A stretch of 39,760 nt of DNA, taken from positions 1-39,760 of the forward strand of contig WNZI01000030.1 in NCBI GenBank assembly GCA_009728235.1. The letters run 5' to 3'. The position numbers and the translations under genes are program-made. Shown here piece after piece: positions 27,967-38,461 of the stretch. Origin of the DNA: Vibrio cholerae. Lineage in GTDB: Bacteria > Actinomycetota > Actinomycetes > Actinomycetales > Micrococcaceae. The stretch's first letter is position 1; every line of letters begins with the position of its first letter. Below the pieces are notes generated by a model, which was not told the origin of the DNA, ran no database searches, and saw only the letters and a program-made list of their open reading frames with translations.

Positions 27967-29790
27967 ATGACGAACCAGAACACCCTGTGGGAATCGCTCG
28001 CGCGGTTGTACCCGCATGTGAAACCCATCATTCCCCGGCTGATCCTGGGCCTGCTCTGCGCGCTCGGCGCAAGTGTCATGGCGCTCGCCATCCCCCAGGT
28101 GCTCCGTGTGCTCATCAACGATGCCCTGGCGGAGGGTGGATCGGCCCGCACGGTATGGATCGCGTCCGGGGTGGTCCTGCTGCTCGGGGTCCTCGAGGCG
28201 ACCTTCGTCGCCCTGCGCCGCCAGTTCGTCATCACCCCGGCGACGGCGGTCGAGACGAACATGCGCACGTCCTTCTACCGCCACCTGCAGAACCTGACCG
28301 TCGAGTTCCACGACCGCTGGGGCAGCGGCCAGCTGCTCTCCCGGGCGATGAGCGACCTCAACCTGATGCGGCGCTGGATGGCGTTCGGCCTCATCATGCT
28401 GGTGGTGACCTCGCTGACCGTGGTCATGGGCGTGACCATCATGTTCTTCACGAGCTGGGTCCTGGCCCTGATCTTCGTGGCCGCGGCGGTTCCCCTCATG
28501 ATCTACGGGTACCGCTTCCGCACGTCCTACAGCCGTGTCTCCCGGAAGAGCCAGGACCAGGCGGGTGACCTCGCCACCACCGTCGAGGAATCGGTGCACG
28601 GCATCCGGGTCCTCAAGGCGTTCGGCCGCAGCCGCGAGGCGCTCGAGGACTTCGAGGAGCAGGCGGAGGAGCTCCGCCGGACGGAGATCTTCAAGGCGAA
28701 GTCCCTCGCCAACTTCTCGATGATCGTGACTCTTCTTCCGGAGCTCGCCCTGGGCGCCTCGCTCGTCGTCGGTGTGATGCTGGCGTCGAGCGGTGACGTG
28801 TCCATCGGCGCGCTCGTCGCCTTCTTCGCGACAGCGGCGGCCGTGGCGGGACCCGTGGAGTTCATCGGTCCGCTCCTGGCCATGACCTTCACCGCGAAGA
28901 CGGCGATCGACCGGCACTACGAGGTGATGGAGTCCGAGAACACGATCACCGACCCGGACACGCCTGCCCACCTCGCGGCACCGAAGGGCGACGTCGTCTT
29001 CGACGCCGTGCACTTCCGCTACCCCGACGCGGAGGCAGCCGCCGGTGACGTGCTCGACGGCGTCGACCTGACCCTGCGTGCGGGCGAGACGATGGCACTG
29101 GTCGGGGTCACCGGGTGCGGCAAGAGCACGCTGCTCCAGCTCGTCCCGCGCCTGTACGACGTCACAACCGGCCGCATCAGCATCGACGGCGTCGACCTGC
29201 GGGAGTTCACCCTCGAGGAGCTGCGGACACTCGTAGCCGTCGCGTTCGAGGACACCACGCTCTTCTCGAGCTCGGTGCGGGACAACGTCCTCATGGGGTC
29301 GGACGCAACCGGCGCCGAGGCCGATGCGGTGCTCGCGGAGGCACTGGACGTGGCCCAGGCGCAGTTCGCATACTCACTCCCGGAGGGTGTGGACACCCTC
29401 ATCGGCGAGGAAGGCCTCAGCCTGTCCGGTGGCCAGCGGCAACGCATCGCCCTTGCCCGCGCGATCGCCGCCCGCCCCACGGTGCTGGTCCTGGACGATC
29501 CACTGTCCGCCCTCGACGTCGCGACGGAGGAACGCGTGGAGGTGGGGCTGCGCGCCATGCTCCGTTCGACCACGACGCTCATCGTCGCCCACCGGCCCTC
29601 CACCGTCGCACTGGCCGACCGGGTGGCCCTGATGCAGGACGGTCGCATCGCCGACGTCGGCACGCATTCGGAGTTGTTGGCACGGAACGACCACTACCGG
29701 TATGTCATCGCGAGTCTCGATGACGAGGAGATCGCGCAGCTGGGCCGCGCCGGACAACCAGCGCACGACGACGAGGAGGCCCTCGCATGA
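27967..29790 (+). CDS. ABC exporter half-transporter, degenerate-site subunit
   Basis: 607 residues: six membrane helices (to ~320) then one ATPase domain. Walker A is GVTGCGKST at 380-388 and the signature is LSGGQRQR. Walker B reads VLVLDDP, with Asp where the catalytic Glu normally is; the switch His is kept in VAHRPST. A heterodimeric exporter needs exactly this: one weak and one canonical ATP site. I start at ATG 27967. Its stop overlaps the ATG of the next half-transporter. Drug or lipid export is likely from the family, but the cargo is unknown. Confidence 0.92.
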   Translation: MTNQNTLWESLARLYPHVKPIIPRLILGLLCALGASVMALAIPQVLRVLINDALAEGGSARTVWIASGVVLLLGVLEATFVALRRQFVITPATAVETNMRTSFYRHLQNLTVEFHDRWGSGQLLSRAMSDLNLMRRWMAFGLIMLVVTSLTVVMGVTIMFFTSWVLALIFVAAAVPLMIYGYRFRTSYSRVSRKSQDQAGDLATTVEESVHGIRVLKAFGRSREALEDFEEQAEELRRTEIFKAKSLANFSMIVTLLPELALGASLVVGVMLASSGDVSIGALVAFFATAAAVAGPVEFIGPLLAMTFTAKTAIDRHYEVMESENTITDPDTPAHLAAPKGDVVFDAVHFRYPDAEAAAGDVLDGVDLTLRAGETMALVGVTGCGKSTLLQLVPRLYDVTTGRISIDGVDLREFTLEELRTLVAVAFEDTTLFSSSVRDNVLMGSDATGAEADAVLAEALDVAQAQFAYSLPEGVDTLIGEEGLSLSGGQRQRIALARAIAARPTVLVLDDPLSALDVATEERVEVGLRAMLRSTTTLIVAHRPSTVALADRVALMQDGRIADVGTHSELLARNDHYRYVIASLDDEEIAQLGRAGQPAHDDEEALA

Positions 29791-31643
29791 GCCGCACCAC
29801 GGCAGCATCCGGCGAGCCTCCCCGGGACCAGCAGGGGGTGACGTCCTCCGGCGTCCTGAACGAGGACGACGTCCTCCTCGACCGGGCCCAGAGCAGATCG
29901 GTCCGTTCAAGGTCCTTCCGGCTCCTCGGCTCCCTCATCCGGCCCAACCGCCGGCAGTTCGTGTGGACCGTCCTGCTGGTGGTCATCTCGCAGGCCGCCC
30001 GCGTGGCCGGACCCGCGATCATCGCGTTCGGCATCGACCGCGCCCTGCCCGCCCTGATCGACGGCGACCCCGGCATGCTCTGGTTTGCCGGCGGGACCTA
30101 CCTCCTCGCGGCGGTGCTCGCCTCGGTCCTGACCGCGGGCTATGTCCGCGCGACGGCCCAGCTCAGCCAGGCCATGCTGCTGGACCTCCGCGTGCGGGTC
30201 TTCCGGCACACGCAGCGGCTGAGCCTCGAGTTCCACGAGAAGTACACCTCCGGCCGCATCATCTCCCGGCAGACCTCGGACCTCGAGGCGCTGCGCGAGC
30301 TGCTCGATTCGGGTGTGAGCTCACTGGCCTCGGGTGCCATCTTCATGCTCTTCACCGCAGCCACGATCTTCGCCCTCGACTGGCGGACGGGTTTCCTGAT
30401 CCTTGCGGCAGCGGTACCCATGTTCTTCCTCGCCCGCTGGTACCAGAGGCACTCCCAGATCGCGTACCGGGAGTCCCGCGTGGTGTCGGCGAGGCTGATC
30501 GTCCACTTCATCGAGACGATGACCGGTATCCGCGCCGTGAAGGCCTTCCGTCGTGAGACCGTCAACGCCCAGCGTTACGACGAGCTGGCGGAGGACTACC
30601 GCACGGTCACCGTCCGGTCCATCAACCTCAACGGCGTCTTCCAGCCGGGGCTCGTCCTGATCGGGAACGTCACGGTCGCCGTCGTCCTCGTCTTCGGCGG
30701 GTTCAGGGTCCTCGGCGGCACGCTCGAGGTCGGCGCCCTCCTCGCGCTGCTCCTGTACAGCAAGCGCTTCTTCCAGCCCGTCGACCAGATGGCGATGTTC
30801 TACAACTCCTTCCAGTCCGCGGCCGCCGCGCTCGAGAAGGTCTCCGGCCTGCTGGAGGAGGTCCCCACGGTTCGTCCGCCGAAGAACCCGGTGCCCCTGC
30901 CCGACCCGCGCGGGGCGGTGGAGTTCCACGACGTCGAGTTCCGCTACGGCAGCGGGCCGGTGATCCTGCCGACCATGAACCTGTCCATTCCCGCCGGCCA
31001 GACCGTCGCGCTCGTCGGTCAGACGGGTGCCGGCAAGTCCACGCTCGCCAAGCTCATCGCCCGCTTCTACGACGTCTCGAAGGGAAGCCTCACGCTCGAC
31101 GGCGTGGACCTGCGGGACCTGGAGCCGAAGGACCTGCGGCGCGCCGTCGTGATGGTCACCCAGGAGGCCTTCCTCTTCAGCGGATCCGTGGCGGACAACA
31201 TCGCCCTCGGCAAGCCGGAGGCCAGCCGCGACGAGATCATCGGGGCCGCCCGCGCCGTCGGCGCCGAGAAGTTCATCCTCGAACTCGCCGAGGGGTTCGA
31301 CACCGATGTGAACAAGCGCGGCGGGCGCGTGTCCGCCGGGCAGCGCCAGCTCATCAGTTTCGCCCGGGCGTTCCTCGCAGACCCTGCGGTGCTGATCCTC
31401 GACGAGGCGACCTCCTCGCTCGACATCCCCAGTGAGCGGCTCGTGCAGGAAGGGCTGCAGAAGCTGCTCGGCAACCGCACCGCGCTGATCATCGCGCACC
31501 GGCTGTCCACCGTGGCGATCGCGGACAGGGTCCTGGTCGTGCACGACGGCGAGGTCGTGGAGGACGGAACCCCTGCGGAGCTGATCGGCGGGACCGGCCG
31601 CTTCGCCACGCTGCACGCCGCCTGGAAGGACTCACTCGTCTGA
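29787..31643 (+). CDS. ABC exporter half-transporter, partner subunit
   Basis: 618 residues with an N-terminal cytoplasmic stretch, six membrane helices and one ATPase domain. Walker [10 protein letters not shown] is at 411-419, Walker B is VLILDEA with the catalytic Glu, and the switch His lies in IAHRLST. The signature is VSAGQRQL instead of LSGGQ, so the consensus site combines this Walker B with the intact LSGGQ of the first subunit, and the other site is degenerate. The genes overlap as ATGA. Confidence 0.92.
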   Translation: MSRTTAASGEPPRDQQGVTSSGVLNEDDVLLDRAQSRSVRSRSFRLLGSLIRPNRRQFVWTVLLVVISQAARVAGPAIIAFGIDRALPALIDGDPGMLWFAGGTYLLAAVLASVLTAGYVRATAQLSQAMLLDLRVRVFRHTQRLSLEFHEKYTSGRIISRQTSDLEALRELLDSGVSSLASGAIFMLFTAATIFALDWRTGFLILAAAVPMFFLARWYQRHSQIAYRESRVVSARLIVHFIETMTGIRAVKAFRRETVNAQRYDELAEDYRTVTVRSINLNGVFQPGLVLIGNVTVAVVLVFGGFRVLGGTLEVGALLALLLYSKRFFQPVDQMAMFYNSFQSAAAALEKVSGLLEEVPTVRPPKNPVPLPDPRGAVEFHDVEFRYGSGPVILPTMNLSIPAGQTVALVGQTGAGKSTLAKLIARFYDVSKGSLTLDGVDLRDLEPKDLRRAVVMVTQEAFLFSGSVADNIALGKPEASRDEIIGAARAVGAEKFILELAEGFDTDVNKRGGRVSAGQRQLISFARAFLADPAVLILDEATSSLDIPSERLVQEGLQKLLGNRTALIIAHRLSTVAIADRVLVVHDGEVVEDGTPAELIGGTGRFATLHAAWKDSLV

Positions 31644-31691
31644 GCCGGGCGGGACTGCCGGCCCTGGTTTTCCTCGCCGCTGATCCTCGGC

Positions 31692-31697
31692 TATTCT
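31692..31697 (+). promoter_or_regulatory. possible tRNA promoter -10 box
   Basis: TATTCT lies 44 bases before the tRNA. No clear -35 box was identified. The gap from 31644 holds nothing else I can name. Confidence 0.3.
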
Positions 31698-31741
31698 TGG
31701 ACAGTTGCTGTTCGGGAGGCCCGTCCTCGCGAGGGTGACAC

Positions 31742-31817
<76 letters not shown>

Positions 31818-31832
31818 GGTTCGATCATGGTG

Positions 31833-31864
31833 AAGGGTCCGTCGGCAGCAGTCGGCGGGCCCTT
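31833..31864. terminator. terminator after tRNA-Pro
   Basis: A 14-bp stem including three G-T pairs, arms beginning AAGGGTCC and ending GGGCCCTT, on the loop AGCA. It lies between the tRNA and the convergent purC. Confidence 0.7.
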
Positions 31865-31937
31865 TCTCCGTAGGCCGGGACCCCGAAGGGTGAGCCGGTG
31901 GCGACGGCTACCGCTGCCTGGTCATGCACCGTTGCAG

Positions 31938-32836
31938 TCAGACGAAGCTGCGACCCGTCAGCCGTTCGTAGGCTTCGATGTACCGGGCCCGGGTGCGCTG
32001 GACGACCTCGTCGGGCAGCGCCGGCGGCTCTGCGGAGCGGTCCCAGCCCGAGGCCTCGGACGTCAGCCAGTCACGCACGACCTGCTTGTCGAACGACGGC
32101 TGAGCCTGCCCGGGCCGGTAGAGCGCCTCGTCCCAGAAGCGCGAGGAATCCGGCGTCAGCACCTCGTCCCCGAGCGTGATCAGTCCCGTCACGGGGTCGA
32201 GCCCGAATTCCACCTTGGTGTCGGCGAGGATGATCCCCCGCTCCCGGGCAATGGCTTCCGCCCTCGTATAGATCTCGAGCGTGCGCGAGCGGAGCTCCGC
32301 AGCGGCGTCGTCGCCCACCGTCATGACGACGGCGTCGTAGGTGATGTTCTCGTCGTGCTCGCCGACCTCGGCCTTGGCCGACGGTGTGAAGAGCGGCGGT
32401 TCGAGGCGCGAGCCGTCCTGGAGTCCCTCCGGCAGGGGCAGGGAGCAGACCGTTCGTGATTCCCTGTACTCGAGCAGACCGCTTCCCGTGAGGTAGCCGC
32501 GGGCGATGCACTCGATCGGGTACATGATGAGTTTGCGGCAGATCATCGCGCGGCCCTCGACGCCCTCGGGCACGCCACCCGCCGCGTCCGACGCGATCAC
32601 ATGGTGCGGGATGCCGGTGAGCCGTTCGAACCACCAGAGGCTGAGCTGCGTCAGCACGCGCCCCTTGTCAGGGATCTCGGTGGCGAGAACGTGGTCGAAC
32701 GCACTGATGCGATCGCTCGCGACCACGAGGACGACGTCGTCCGCCCGTCCTCCGGCTCGTAGAGGTCGCGGACCTTTCCGGAGTAGACGTGGCGCCAGCC
32801 GGGCAGGTCCGCGTGCGGGGGCGCGAACGCGCTCAT
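31938..32836 (-). CDS. purC: SAICAR synthetase (one-base break)
   Basis: Step 8 of IMP synthesis, joining CAIR and aspartate with ATP. Corrected length is 299 residues. ATG 32836 begins [20 protein letters not shown] then KVRDLYEPEDGR, typical of the PurC N-terminus with its SGKVRDLY ATP-binding strand. The frame breaks in a GC run near 32742-32746 and resumes as VVASDRISAFDHVLATEIP; adding one base makes a continuous protein. Later blocks IARGYLTGSG, ILADTKVEFGL and LTPDSSRFW complete the enzyme. Its ATG overlaps the purD stop as ATGA. Confidence 0.93.
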
Positions 32837-34122
32837 GCCGGAGCCGCCGCGGGGCCGATGACCGCCACGTCGGAGCGGGAGGCCTTGAGCGCGATGTCGG
32901 TGCGGAACTGCCCGCCTTCGAGCTCGATCAGGGCGAGGCTCCCGTAGGCGGTGGTGCGCGCCTCCTCGAGGGAATCCCCGAGTCCCACGACGGCGAGGAC
33001 GCGACCGCCGGCACTGACCACCTTGCCGTCGCGCAGCGCTGTTCCCGCATGCAGGACGTGGGTGCCCGGTACTTTGGCGGCGCGCTTCAGTCCACGGATG
33101 CGCCTTCCCGTCGCGGGAGTCTCCGGGTAGTTCTCGGATGCCAGCACGACGGCGACGGCCGACTTCGGCGACCAGTTCAGCTGGTCGATCTGGTCGAGGG
33201 TGCCCTTGGCGGCCGCGAGCAGCACGCCCCCCAGGGGGGTGGTCAGGCGGGCGAGCACCGCCTGCGTCTCGGGGTCGCCGAAGCGCGCATTGAACTCGAT
33301 GACGCGCATGCCGCGCGAGGTCAGGGCGAGCCCCACGTAGAGGACTCCAGCGAAGGGCGTCCCGCGGTGGGCCATCTCGTCGATCACGGGCTGCGCGACG
33401 CGGGTGATGACGTCTTCGACGAGGCTCGCCGGTACCCACTCCAGCGGTGAGTACGCACCCATGCCACCGGTGTTCGGCCCCTGGTCGCCGTCGTGGATGC
33501 GTTTGAAGTCCTGGGCCGGCGCGAGCGGGACGACGGTGCTCCCGTCCGACAGCACGAAGAGCGAGACCTCGGGTCCGTCCAGGTACTCCTCGATGACCAC
33601 GGTGCCACCGGCCCGGAAGCAGGCCGAGGCGTGCGCCCGGGCTTCGTCGAGGTCGTCCGTGACGACGACGCCTTTGCCCGCGGCGAGTCCGTCGTCCTTG
33701 ACCACGAACGGGGCACGAACGTGCAGAGGGCCTCGGAGGCCTCCTCGTCGGTGGCGGCCACACGCGCCATGGCGGTGGGCACGCCTGCGGCGGCCATGAC
33801 CTGCTTGGCGAAGGCCTTCGACGCCTCCAGCTGGGCTGCGGCCTTCGTCGGCCCGAAGACGGGGATGCCCGCCTCGATGAGGGCGTCGGCGACGCCGGCC
33901 GCGAGCGCGCCTCCGGCCCGATGACCACGAGATCCGAGCCGAGCCGGACGGCGAGTCCGTCACGACGGCGGGATCATTCGCGTCGATGTCGTGCACGGGG
34001 ACGTCCTCGGCGATTCCGGCGTTGCCGGGAGCGGCGTGGACCTCCCGGACGAACGGATCTGCCAGCAATGCCCGGACGATGGCGTGTTCGCGGCCTCCGG
34101 GGCCCAGCACAAGAACCTTCAC
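32833..34122 (-). CDS. purD: phosphoribosylamine-glycine ligase (three one-base breaks)
   Basis: Step 2 of IMP synthesis. GTG 34122 begins [15 protein letters not shown]. The ATP-grasp part reads [16 protein letters not shown] and ends with [11 protein letters not shown]. Between about 33962 and 33716 this frame turns to Arg-rich nonsense while the true protein is spread over two other frames: [16 protein letters not shown], then [20 protein letters not shown] and [15 protein letters not shown]. Restoring one base near 33962, 33912 and 33716 gives 430 residues, normal for PurD. Because three losses equal one codon, the frame is closed again downstream. It is translationally coupled to purC. 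Confidence 0.93.
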   Translation of the reverse strand: MKVLVLGPGGREHAIVRALLADPFVREVHAAPGNAGIAEDVPVHDIDANDPAVVTDSPSGSARISWSSGRRRARGRRRRRPHRGGHPRLRADEGRSPAGGVEGLRQAGHGRRRRAHRHGACGRHRRGGLRGPLHVRAPFVVKDDGLAAGKGVVVTDDLDEARAHASACFRAGGTVVIEEYLDGPEVSLFVLSDGSTVVPLAPAQDFKRIHDGDQGPNTGGMGAYSPLEWVPASLVEDVITRVAQPVIDEMAHRGTPFAGVLYVGLALTSRGMRVIEFNARFGDPETQAVLARLTTPLGGVLLAAAKGTLDQIDQLNWSPKSAVAVVLASENYPETPATGRRIRGLKRAAKVPGTHVLHAGTALRDGKVVSAGGRVLAVVGLGDSLEEARTTAYGSLALIELEGGQFRTDIALKASRSDVAVIGPAAAPA

Positions 34123-34225
34123 AGTAGGACAGCGTACTGGAGGGCCTCCGGCCGACCCAGCATGCGGGCCCTGTTACGGACGCCCTCCTACCCATACCCG
34201 GTGCGCGCCTCTCCGAATACTTCGC

Positions 34226-35901
34226 ATGAGCAACTCCACCGGACCCCGCCGCGGCATCGTCCTTCGTGCCGCCCTCGCAGGCGTCCTCGCCGCCGGGGTG
34301 GTGCTCGGTATCGCTGAACTCGCCGGTGCCTTCTTCCGCGCCAGCGCCACCCCCGTCATCGCGATGGGCTCGACCTTCATCGACTTCACGCCGCCGTGGA
34401 TGAAGGACTTCGCTATCCAGACGTTCGGCACCAACGACAAGCTCGCCCTCCTGGTCGGGATGGGTGTGACCATCGCCCTCCTGGCCGCCGTCCTCGGGGT
34501 CGTCGCGTTGAAGCGTTGGGCACTCGGAGTCGCGGGCGTGCTGCTCATGGGGGCGATCATCGTGGCCTGTGTACTCACCCGGGCGGGAGCGTCCATCACC
34601 GACGCCGTTCCGACCGTCGTCGGGACCGCGGCCGGCCTTCTCGCCCTGCGCTGGCTCATCGCCCGCCTGCGTCTCGCTGCGGCTCCTGCCGCTGCGACCA
34701 CCGATCCCGCCACCGTGTTGCCGGGACGCGTGACGGCCTCGCCATCAGCGCAGGCTCCACCGAGAACCGCACCGGGGACACCGTGCTGACCCGCAGGGGA
34801 TCCCGCGCGGCCGACGCGGGAACGCGGGGAACCACCTCGCGTCGGGGATTCTTCGCAGCGGCCGGGGTCACGGCCGTCGTCGCCGCTGCAGCAGCCGGTG
34901 GCGGGCGGCTGCTCGCCGGTGCCCGGAACAACGTGGCCGCCGTTCGCGACAGCCTGCAGTTCCCCGCCCCGTCCAGTCCTGCTCCGGCACTGCCCGCCGG
35001 CGTCCAGTCTCCCGTCGCGGGCGTGACACCTTTCGTCACCCCCAATGGTGAGTTCTACCGGATCGACACGGCGCTGAGTGTCCCGCAGCTCACCACCGAC
35101 GACTGGGTACTCCGCGTCCACGGGATGGTGGAGGAGGAGTTCGAGCTCTCCTTCCAGGACCTGCTCGACGCCGATCTGATCGAGCGGCACATCACCCTGA
35201 CCTGCGTGTCCAATCCTGTCGGCGGATACCTCGCCGGAAACGCGAAGTGGCTCGGCTACCCGCTGCGGGAGGTGCTGGCGCGCGCCAAACCGCTCGACGG
35301 CGCGGACATGGTGCTCTCGACGAGCTCGGACGGCTTCAGTGCCTCCACCCCCCTGCCCGTCCTGCAGGACGACCGCGATGCCATCCTCGCCGTCGCCATG
35401 AACGGTGAGCCCCTTCCCGTGGAGCACGGTTTCCCCGTCCGCATGGTGGTCCCCGGCCTCTACGGCTACGTCTCGGCCACCAAGTGGGTCGTGGACCTCG
35501 AGGTGACGCGCTTCGCCGACAGGACGTCGTACTGGACGGACCGTGGCTGGTCCGAGGAAGGGCCCATCAAGACGATGGCACGCGTCGAGGTTCCCCAGTC
35601 CTTCGCACAGGTGGACGGCGGAGCGGTCATGATCGGCGGCGTCGCCTGGTCCCAGCAGCGGGGAATCACCGCGGTGGAGGTCTCCGTGGACAGCGGTGAT
35701 TGGGAAGCCGTGACCCTCGCGGACGAGGCCTCCGTGGACACCTGGCGGCAGTGGTCACACGAGCTCACCCTCGAGCCCGGACTGCACACCGTTCGGGCGC
35801 GCGCGACGGATGCCGCCGACGGCGTCCAGACCGAGGAACGCGCGGACACCGTGCCCAATGGGGCTTCCGGCTGGCAGTCGGTGCAGTTCACCGTGAAGTA
35901 G
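34226..35901 (+). CDS. membrane-anchored molybdopterin oxidoreductase, sulfite-oxidase fold (one-base break)
   Basis: Corrected length is about 558 residues. ATG 34226 starts a region with about four membrane helices (to ~155). The frame breaks near 34725-34735, and the next frame continues with a TSRRGFF twin-Arg-like segment, another hydrophobic stretch and then the catalytic domain. That domain has TPFVTPNGEFYRIDTAL, ITLTCVSNPVGG with the Cys expected to bind molybdenum, NGEPLPVEHGFPVRMVVPG and GLYGYVSATKWV, typical of the YedY/sulfite-oxidase superfamily, plus a C-terminal dimerisation domain. Substrate unknown. It is divergent from purD. Confidence 0.88.
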
Positions 35902-35930
35902 CACAGCGGGGTACCACGGGCTCACAGACC

Positions 35931-35967
35931 TGCGCCCACCGGATGACCGTCCTCTCCGGTGGGCGCA
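35931..35967. terminator. bidirectional terminator
   Basis: A perfect 13-bp stem, TGCGCCCACCGGA with its complement, around an 11-base loop. It lies 29 bases after the molybdopterin enzyme stop and faces the FNT gene. Confidence 0.8.
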
Positions 35968-36013
35968 GCCGTACCCGGGGCAGGACCCGGGCCGTACCCG
36001 GGGCAGGACCCGG
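35968..36013. repeat. two tandem copies of a 23-bp unit
   Basis: Units 35968-35990 and 35991-36013 are identical, each starting GCCGTACCCGGGGC. They start directly at the base of the terminator hairpin and end 9 bases before the FNT stop codon. A recent slippage duplication is the simplest explanation. Confidence 0.9.
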
Positions 36014-36022
36014 CGGTGGGGC

Positions 36023-36838
36023 TCAGGCCACTTTCTCCCTGAGAGGCGCTGTCCGCCCGTGGGTGACGTAGATGACGAGTCCCACGAACGTCAGCCCGCC
36101 CACGAGGTTCCCCACCACGGTCGGGATCTCGTTCCACACCAGGTAGTCGACGACCGTGAACTCTCCACCGAGCATGAGGCCGATGGGGAACAGGAACATG
36201 TTGACGATCGAGTGTTCGAAGCCCATGTAGAAAAAGAGCATGATCGGCATCCACATGGCGATGACCTTGCCTGGCAGGCTGTCCGACATCATGGCCCCGA
36301 CGACTCCGGTGGAGACCATCCAGTTGCACAGCACGCCGCGCACGAAGAGTGTGAGCATCCCGGCCGCCCCGTACTCGGCGTATCCGACGGTCCGTCCCTC
36401 GCCGATGGTTCCGATCGCCTGACCCACCTCGTTGGGTGACGTGGAGAAACCGTAGGTGAAGACAATGGCCATGAGCACCGCGGTGGTCAGGGCGCCGGCG
36501 AAGTTCCCCAGGAACACGAGCCCCCAGTTGCGGAGCATCGCCCCGAGGGTCACACCCGGCCGCTTGTCGAGCCAGGCGAGCGGTACGAGGGTGAACACAC
36601 CCGTGAGGAGGTCGAAGCCGAGCAGGTACAGCATGCAGAAGCCGACGGGGAACAGGACCGCGCCGAGGAGCGGCTGACCCGTCTGCACGCTGATCGTGAC
36701 GGCGAAGGCAGCTGCCAGGGCGAGGATCGCACCCGCCATGTAGCTGCGAATCAGGGTGTCGCGCGTGGACATCAAGGCCTTCGACTGGCCCGCGTCCACC
36801 ATGCGAATGGCGAAGTCCTTGGGAACGACGTATGACAT
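36023..36838 (-). CDS. formate/nitrite transporter (FNT) family channel
   Basis: 271 residues with six membrane helices in the FNT pattern: GAVLFPVGFCMLYLLGFDLLTG (the loop-forming helix 2), LGNFAGALTTAV and WMPIMLFFYMGFEHSIVNMFLFP with the central His. FNT channels pass formate, nitrite or hydrosulfide. It lies 24 bases downstream of cyanase on the same strand, so nitrite, cyanate or bicarbonate traffic tied to cyanate use is plausible but unproven. Confidence 0.92.
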   Translation of the reverse strand: MSYVVPKDFAIRMVDAGQSKALMSTRDTLIRSYMAGAILALAAAFAVTISVQTGQPLLGAVLFPVGFCMLYLLGFDLLTGVFTLVPLAWLDKRPGVTLGAMLRNWGLVFLGNFAGALTTAVLMAIVFTYGFSTSPNEVGQAIGTIGEGRTVGYAEYGAAGMLTLFVRGVLCNWMVSTGVVGAMMSDSLPGKVIAMWMPIMLFFYMGFEHSIVNMFLFPIGLMLGGEFTVVDYLVWNEIPTVVGNLVGGLTFVGLVIYVTHGRTAPLREKVA

Positions 36839-36862
36839 GGGACTCTCCGTTTCAGGATCGGG

Positions 36863-37315
36863 TTACCACTGGTACTTGAGGAACTTGCCGTCGATGACCA
36901 CGCGTACCCGGTCACCGTCGGGATCCTCGCGACGATCGACCTCGATGCTGCAGTTGATGGCGCTCATGATGCCGTCACCGAACTCCTCGTGGATGGCTTC
37001 CTTCAGCGCCGGGCCGTACACGGCGAGGAGCTCGTAGAAGCGGTAGATCGTCGGATCCGACTGCAGGGTGTCTCCGTTCAGGCGGTACGGCTGCTCCTGC
37101 AGGGCCAGCACTGTCTCGTCATCGAGGTCGAGGAGCCGGCCGACGGTCGCAGCGACATCGGCGGGAACGGGATGCGAGCCGAGAAGCGCTGCGATGGTCC
37201 AGAGCAGCGGGCGATCGATGTGCTCGGCGATTGCGGCCCAGCTCACGCCGGAGCGCTGGCGCGCTGTACGGACGAGCTGTGTCGCGTTGTCGCGAGGGGT
37301 ATTCCAAGGGGTCAC
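36863..37315 (-). CDS. cynS: cyanate hydratase (cyanase)
   Basis: Cyanate plus bicarbonate gives ammonia and CO2. 150 residues, near the normal length. A helix-turn-helix-like N-terminal domain is followed by the catalytic domain with R92 and E95 in YRFYELL and S118 in MSAINCSIEV, matching E. coli R96, E99 and S122. The start is GTG 37315 behind GGAGAG. It leads a cynS - FNT unit, has an unusual structured leader, and is divergent from a PAS-AraC regulator. No carbonic anhydrase gene is beside it. Confidence 0.96.
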   Translation of the reverse strand: MTPWNTPRDNATQLVRTARQRSGVSWAAIAEHIDRPLLWTIAALLGSHPVPADVAATVGRLLDLDDETVLALQEQPYRLNGDTLQSDPTIYRFYELLAVYGPALKEAIHEEFGDGIMSAINCSIEVDRREDPDGDRVRVVIDGKFLKYQW

Positions 37316-37328
37316 GGCGTCTCTCCAC

Positions 37329-37374
37329 GTGAGGTTGCAGGCGGCGGGGCACCGCCTGTCTGCCCCAACCTCAC
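37329..37374 (-). promoter_or_regulatory. structured cynS leader, nested hairpin with competing or pseudoknot pairing
   Basis: In the minus-strand leader an 8-bp helix GTGAGGTT/AACCTCAC encloses a 7-bp hairpin CAGGCGG/CCGCCTG. Its loop TGCCCC is exactly complementary to GGGGCA placed between the two helices. That pairing can form either a compact pseudoknot or an alternative hairpin that excludes the first. The element ends 2 bases before the GGAGAG ribosome binding site and lies within the transcript expected from TAGGGT at 37397-37392. I do not recognise it as a known riboswitch class; a DNA operator is the alternative. Confidence 0.5.
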
Positions 37375-37391
37375 CAAGGAACGGATAGCGG

Positions 37392-37397
37392 ACCCTA
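37392..37397 (-). promoter_or_regulatory. candidate -10 box of cynS
   Basis: TAGGGT on the minus strand about 75 bases before the cynS start, placing the whole structured leader in the mRNA. A second inverted repeat CCCCGC/GCGGGG with a 14-base loop lies just upstream at 37416-37441 and could be a regulator site in this divergent gap. Confidence 0.4.
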
Positions 37398-37519
37398 GGC
37401 CGTTTGCGCAGACCACCCCGCAGAAAACGAAACGGGCGGGGAATTTACGCTGCTGAAACACGGCGGCAACTGGCCGGGAAGTCACGGTGCGTACCGTCGG
37501 AGCGGAAACGGAGGTCGAC

Positions 37520-38322
37520 ATGGAACTGCTGATACCGACCGGCTCGGCCGAGGGAACGGGTGACCGCGCCGCCGGATCCTCCCTGCTGGCGGAGATCGTC
37601 CAAGGAGCGCCGGTTCCGTTGTGGGTGATCGGACCGACGGGGACGGTGGTGATCGCGAACCGTGCCGCCGTGTCCTTCCTCGGCTATCGCACGGACCAGG
37701 ATGTCGTCGGTGGGCCGAGCCATGATTTGCTGCACCGGCATCGGCTGGACGGGTCGGACTATCCTGCCGAGGATTGCCCGATCGTCTGTTCGACCGGGTC
37801 GGGGGTGCCTCGAGCGAGTGGTTCCTCACCCGCGAGGGCGACCCCCGCCGGGTGCAATGGTCGACGCACGCTGTCGACACTGCGGGCACGACCCTCCTGA
37901 CCTTCAGCCCGGCAGCATCGGAGGCAGGTAGCCCGGGGGTCGAACCCAGCCTGCGCCTGGTCCCGCCCCCTTCGTCTCCCTTCCGTTCCCGCGAAGCGGT
38001 CCGCTCGGCGCTCTACACCGCGATGCGGAAGCGCTTCCAGGATCCCGCGTTCTCGGCGGCGGACCTCGCTGCCGAGGCACACCTCTCCGTCCGCTCACTC
38101 CAGTCCCTCTTCCGCGAGGTGGACCGCTCCCCGGCAGCCGAGATCCGCCGTCTCCGGCTGGATCACGCGCGAGCCATGCTGGAGAGGGGTCACAGTGTGA
38201 GGGCATCATGCGTCGGCAGCGGCTATCTCGATCCGGATTCGTTCTCGCGCGCGTTCCGACGCCACTTCGGCTGCTCTCCGAGCGAGGTTCGCGGATACGG
38301 TCCCTTCGACCACGCTGCGTAG
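37520..38322 (+). CDS. PAS domain - AraC-type regulator (one-base break)
   Basis: Corrected length is 267 residues. ATG 37520 has GGAGG 5 bases upstream. The first frame holds a PAS domain (LLAEIVQGAPVPLWVIGPTG, then NRAAVSFLGY and the DCPIV segment). It breaks near 37780-37790, and the next frame continues RLFDRVGGASSEWFLTREGD, a linker, and a C-terminal AraC DNA-binding domain with two helix-turn-helix motifs (DLAAEAHLSVRSLQSLFREV; GYLDPDSFSRAFRRHFGCSP). Restoring one base joins them. It is divergent from cynS, so it probably controls the cynS-FNT unit; the PAS ligand is unknown. Confidence 0.85.
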
Positions 38323-38461
38323 ATCGGGGCCACGCAGCGGGGCCGCGCAATGATCGAGGATCAGGCACAAGCACCCTCCAAGCGATTGCAGCCCCTGCCG
38401 TCGATAGCAACGGCGCCCTGATCAACCGGGAGTGCCGACCCGCATGGGGAATACTGGACGC

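Noticed and set aside
32651-33928. A 425-residue minus-strand frame across purD and purC
   Set aside because: It is a shadow for most of its length; only its short ends carry true purD and purC segments displaced by one-base losses.
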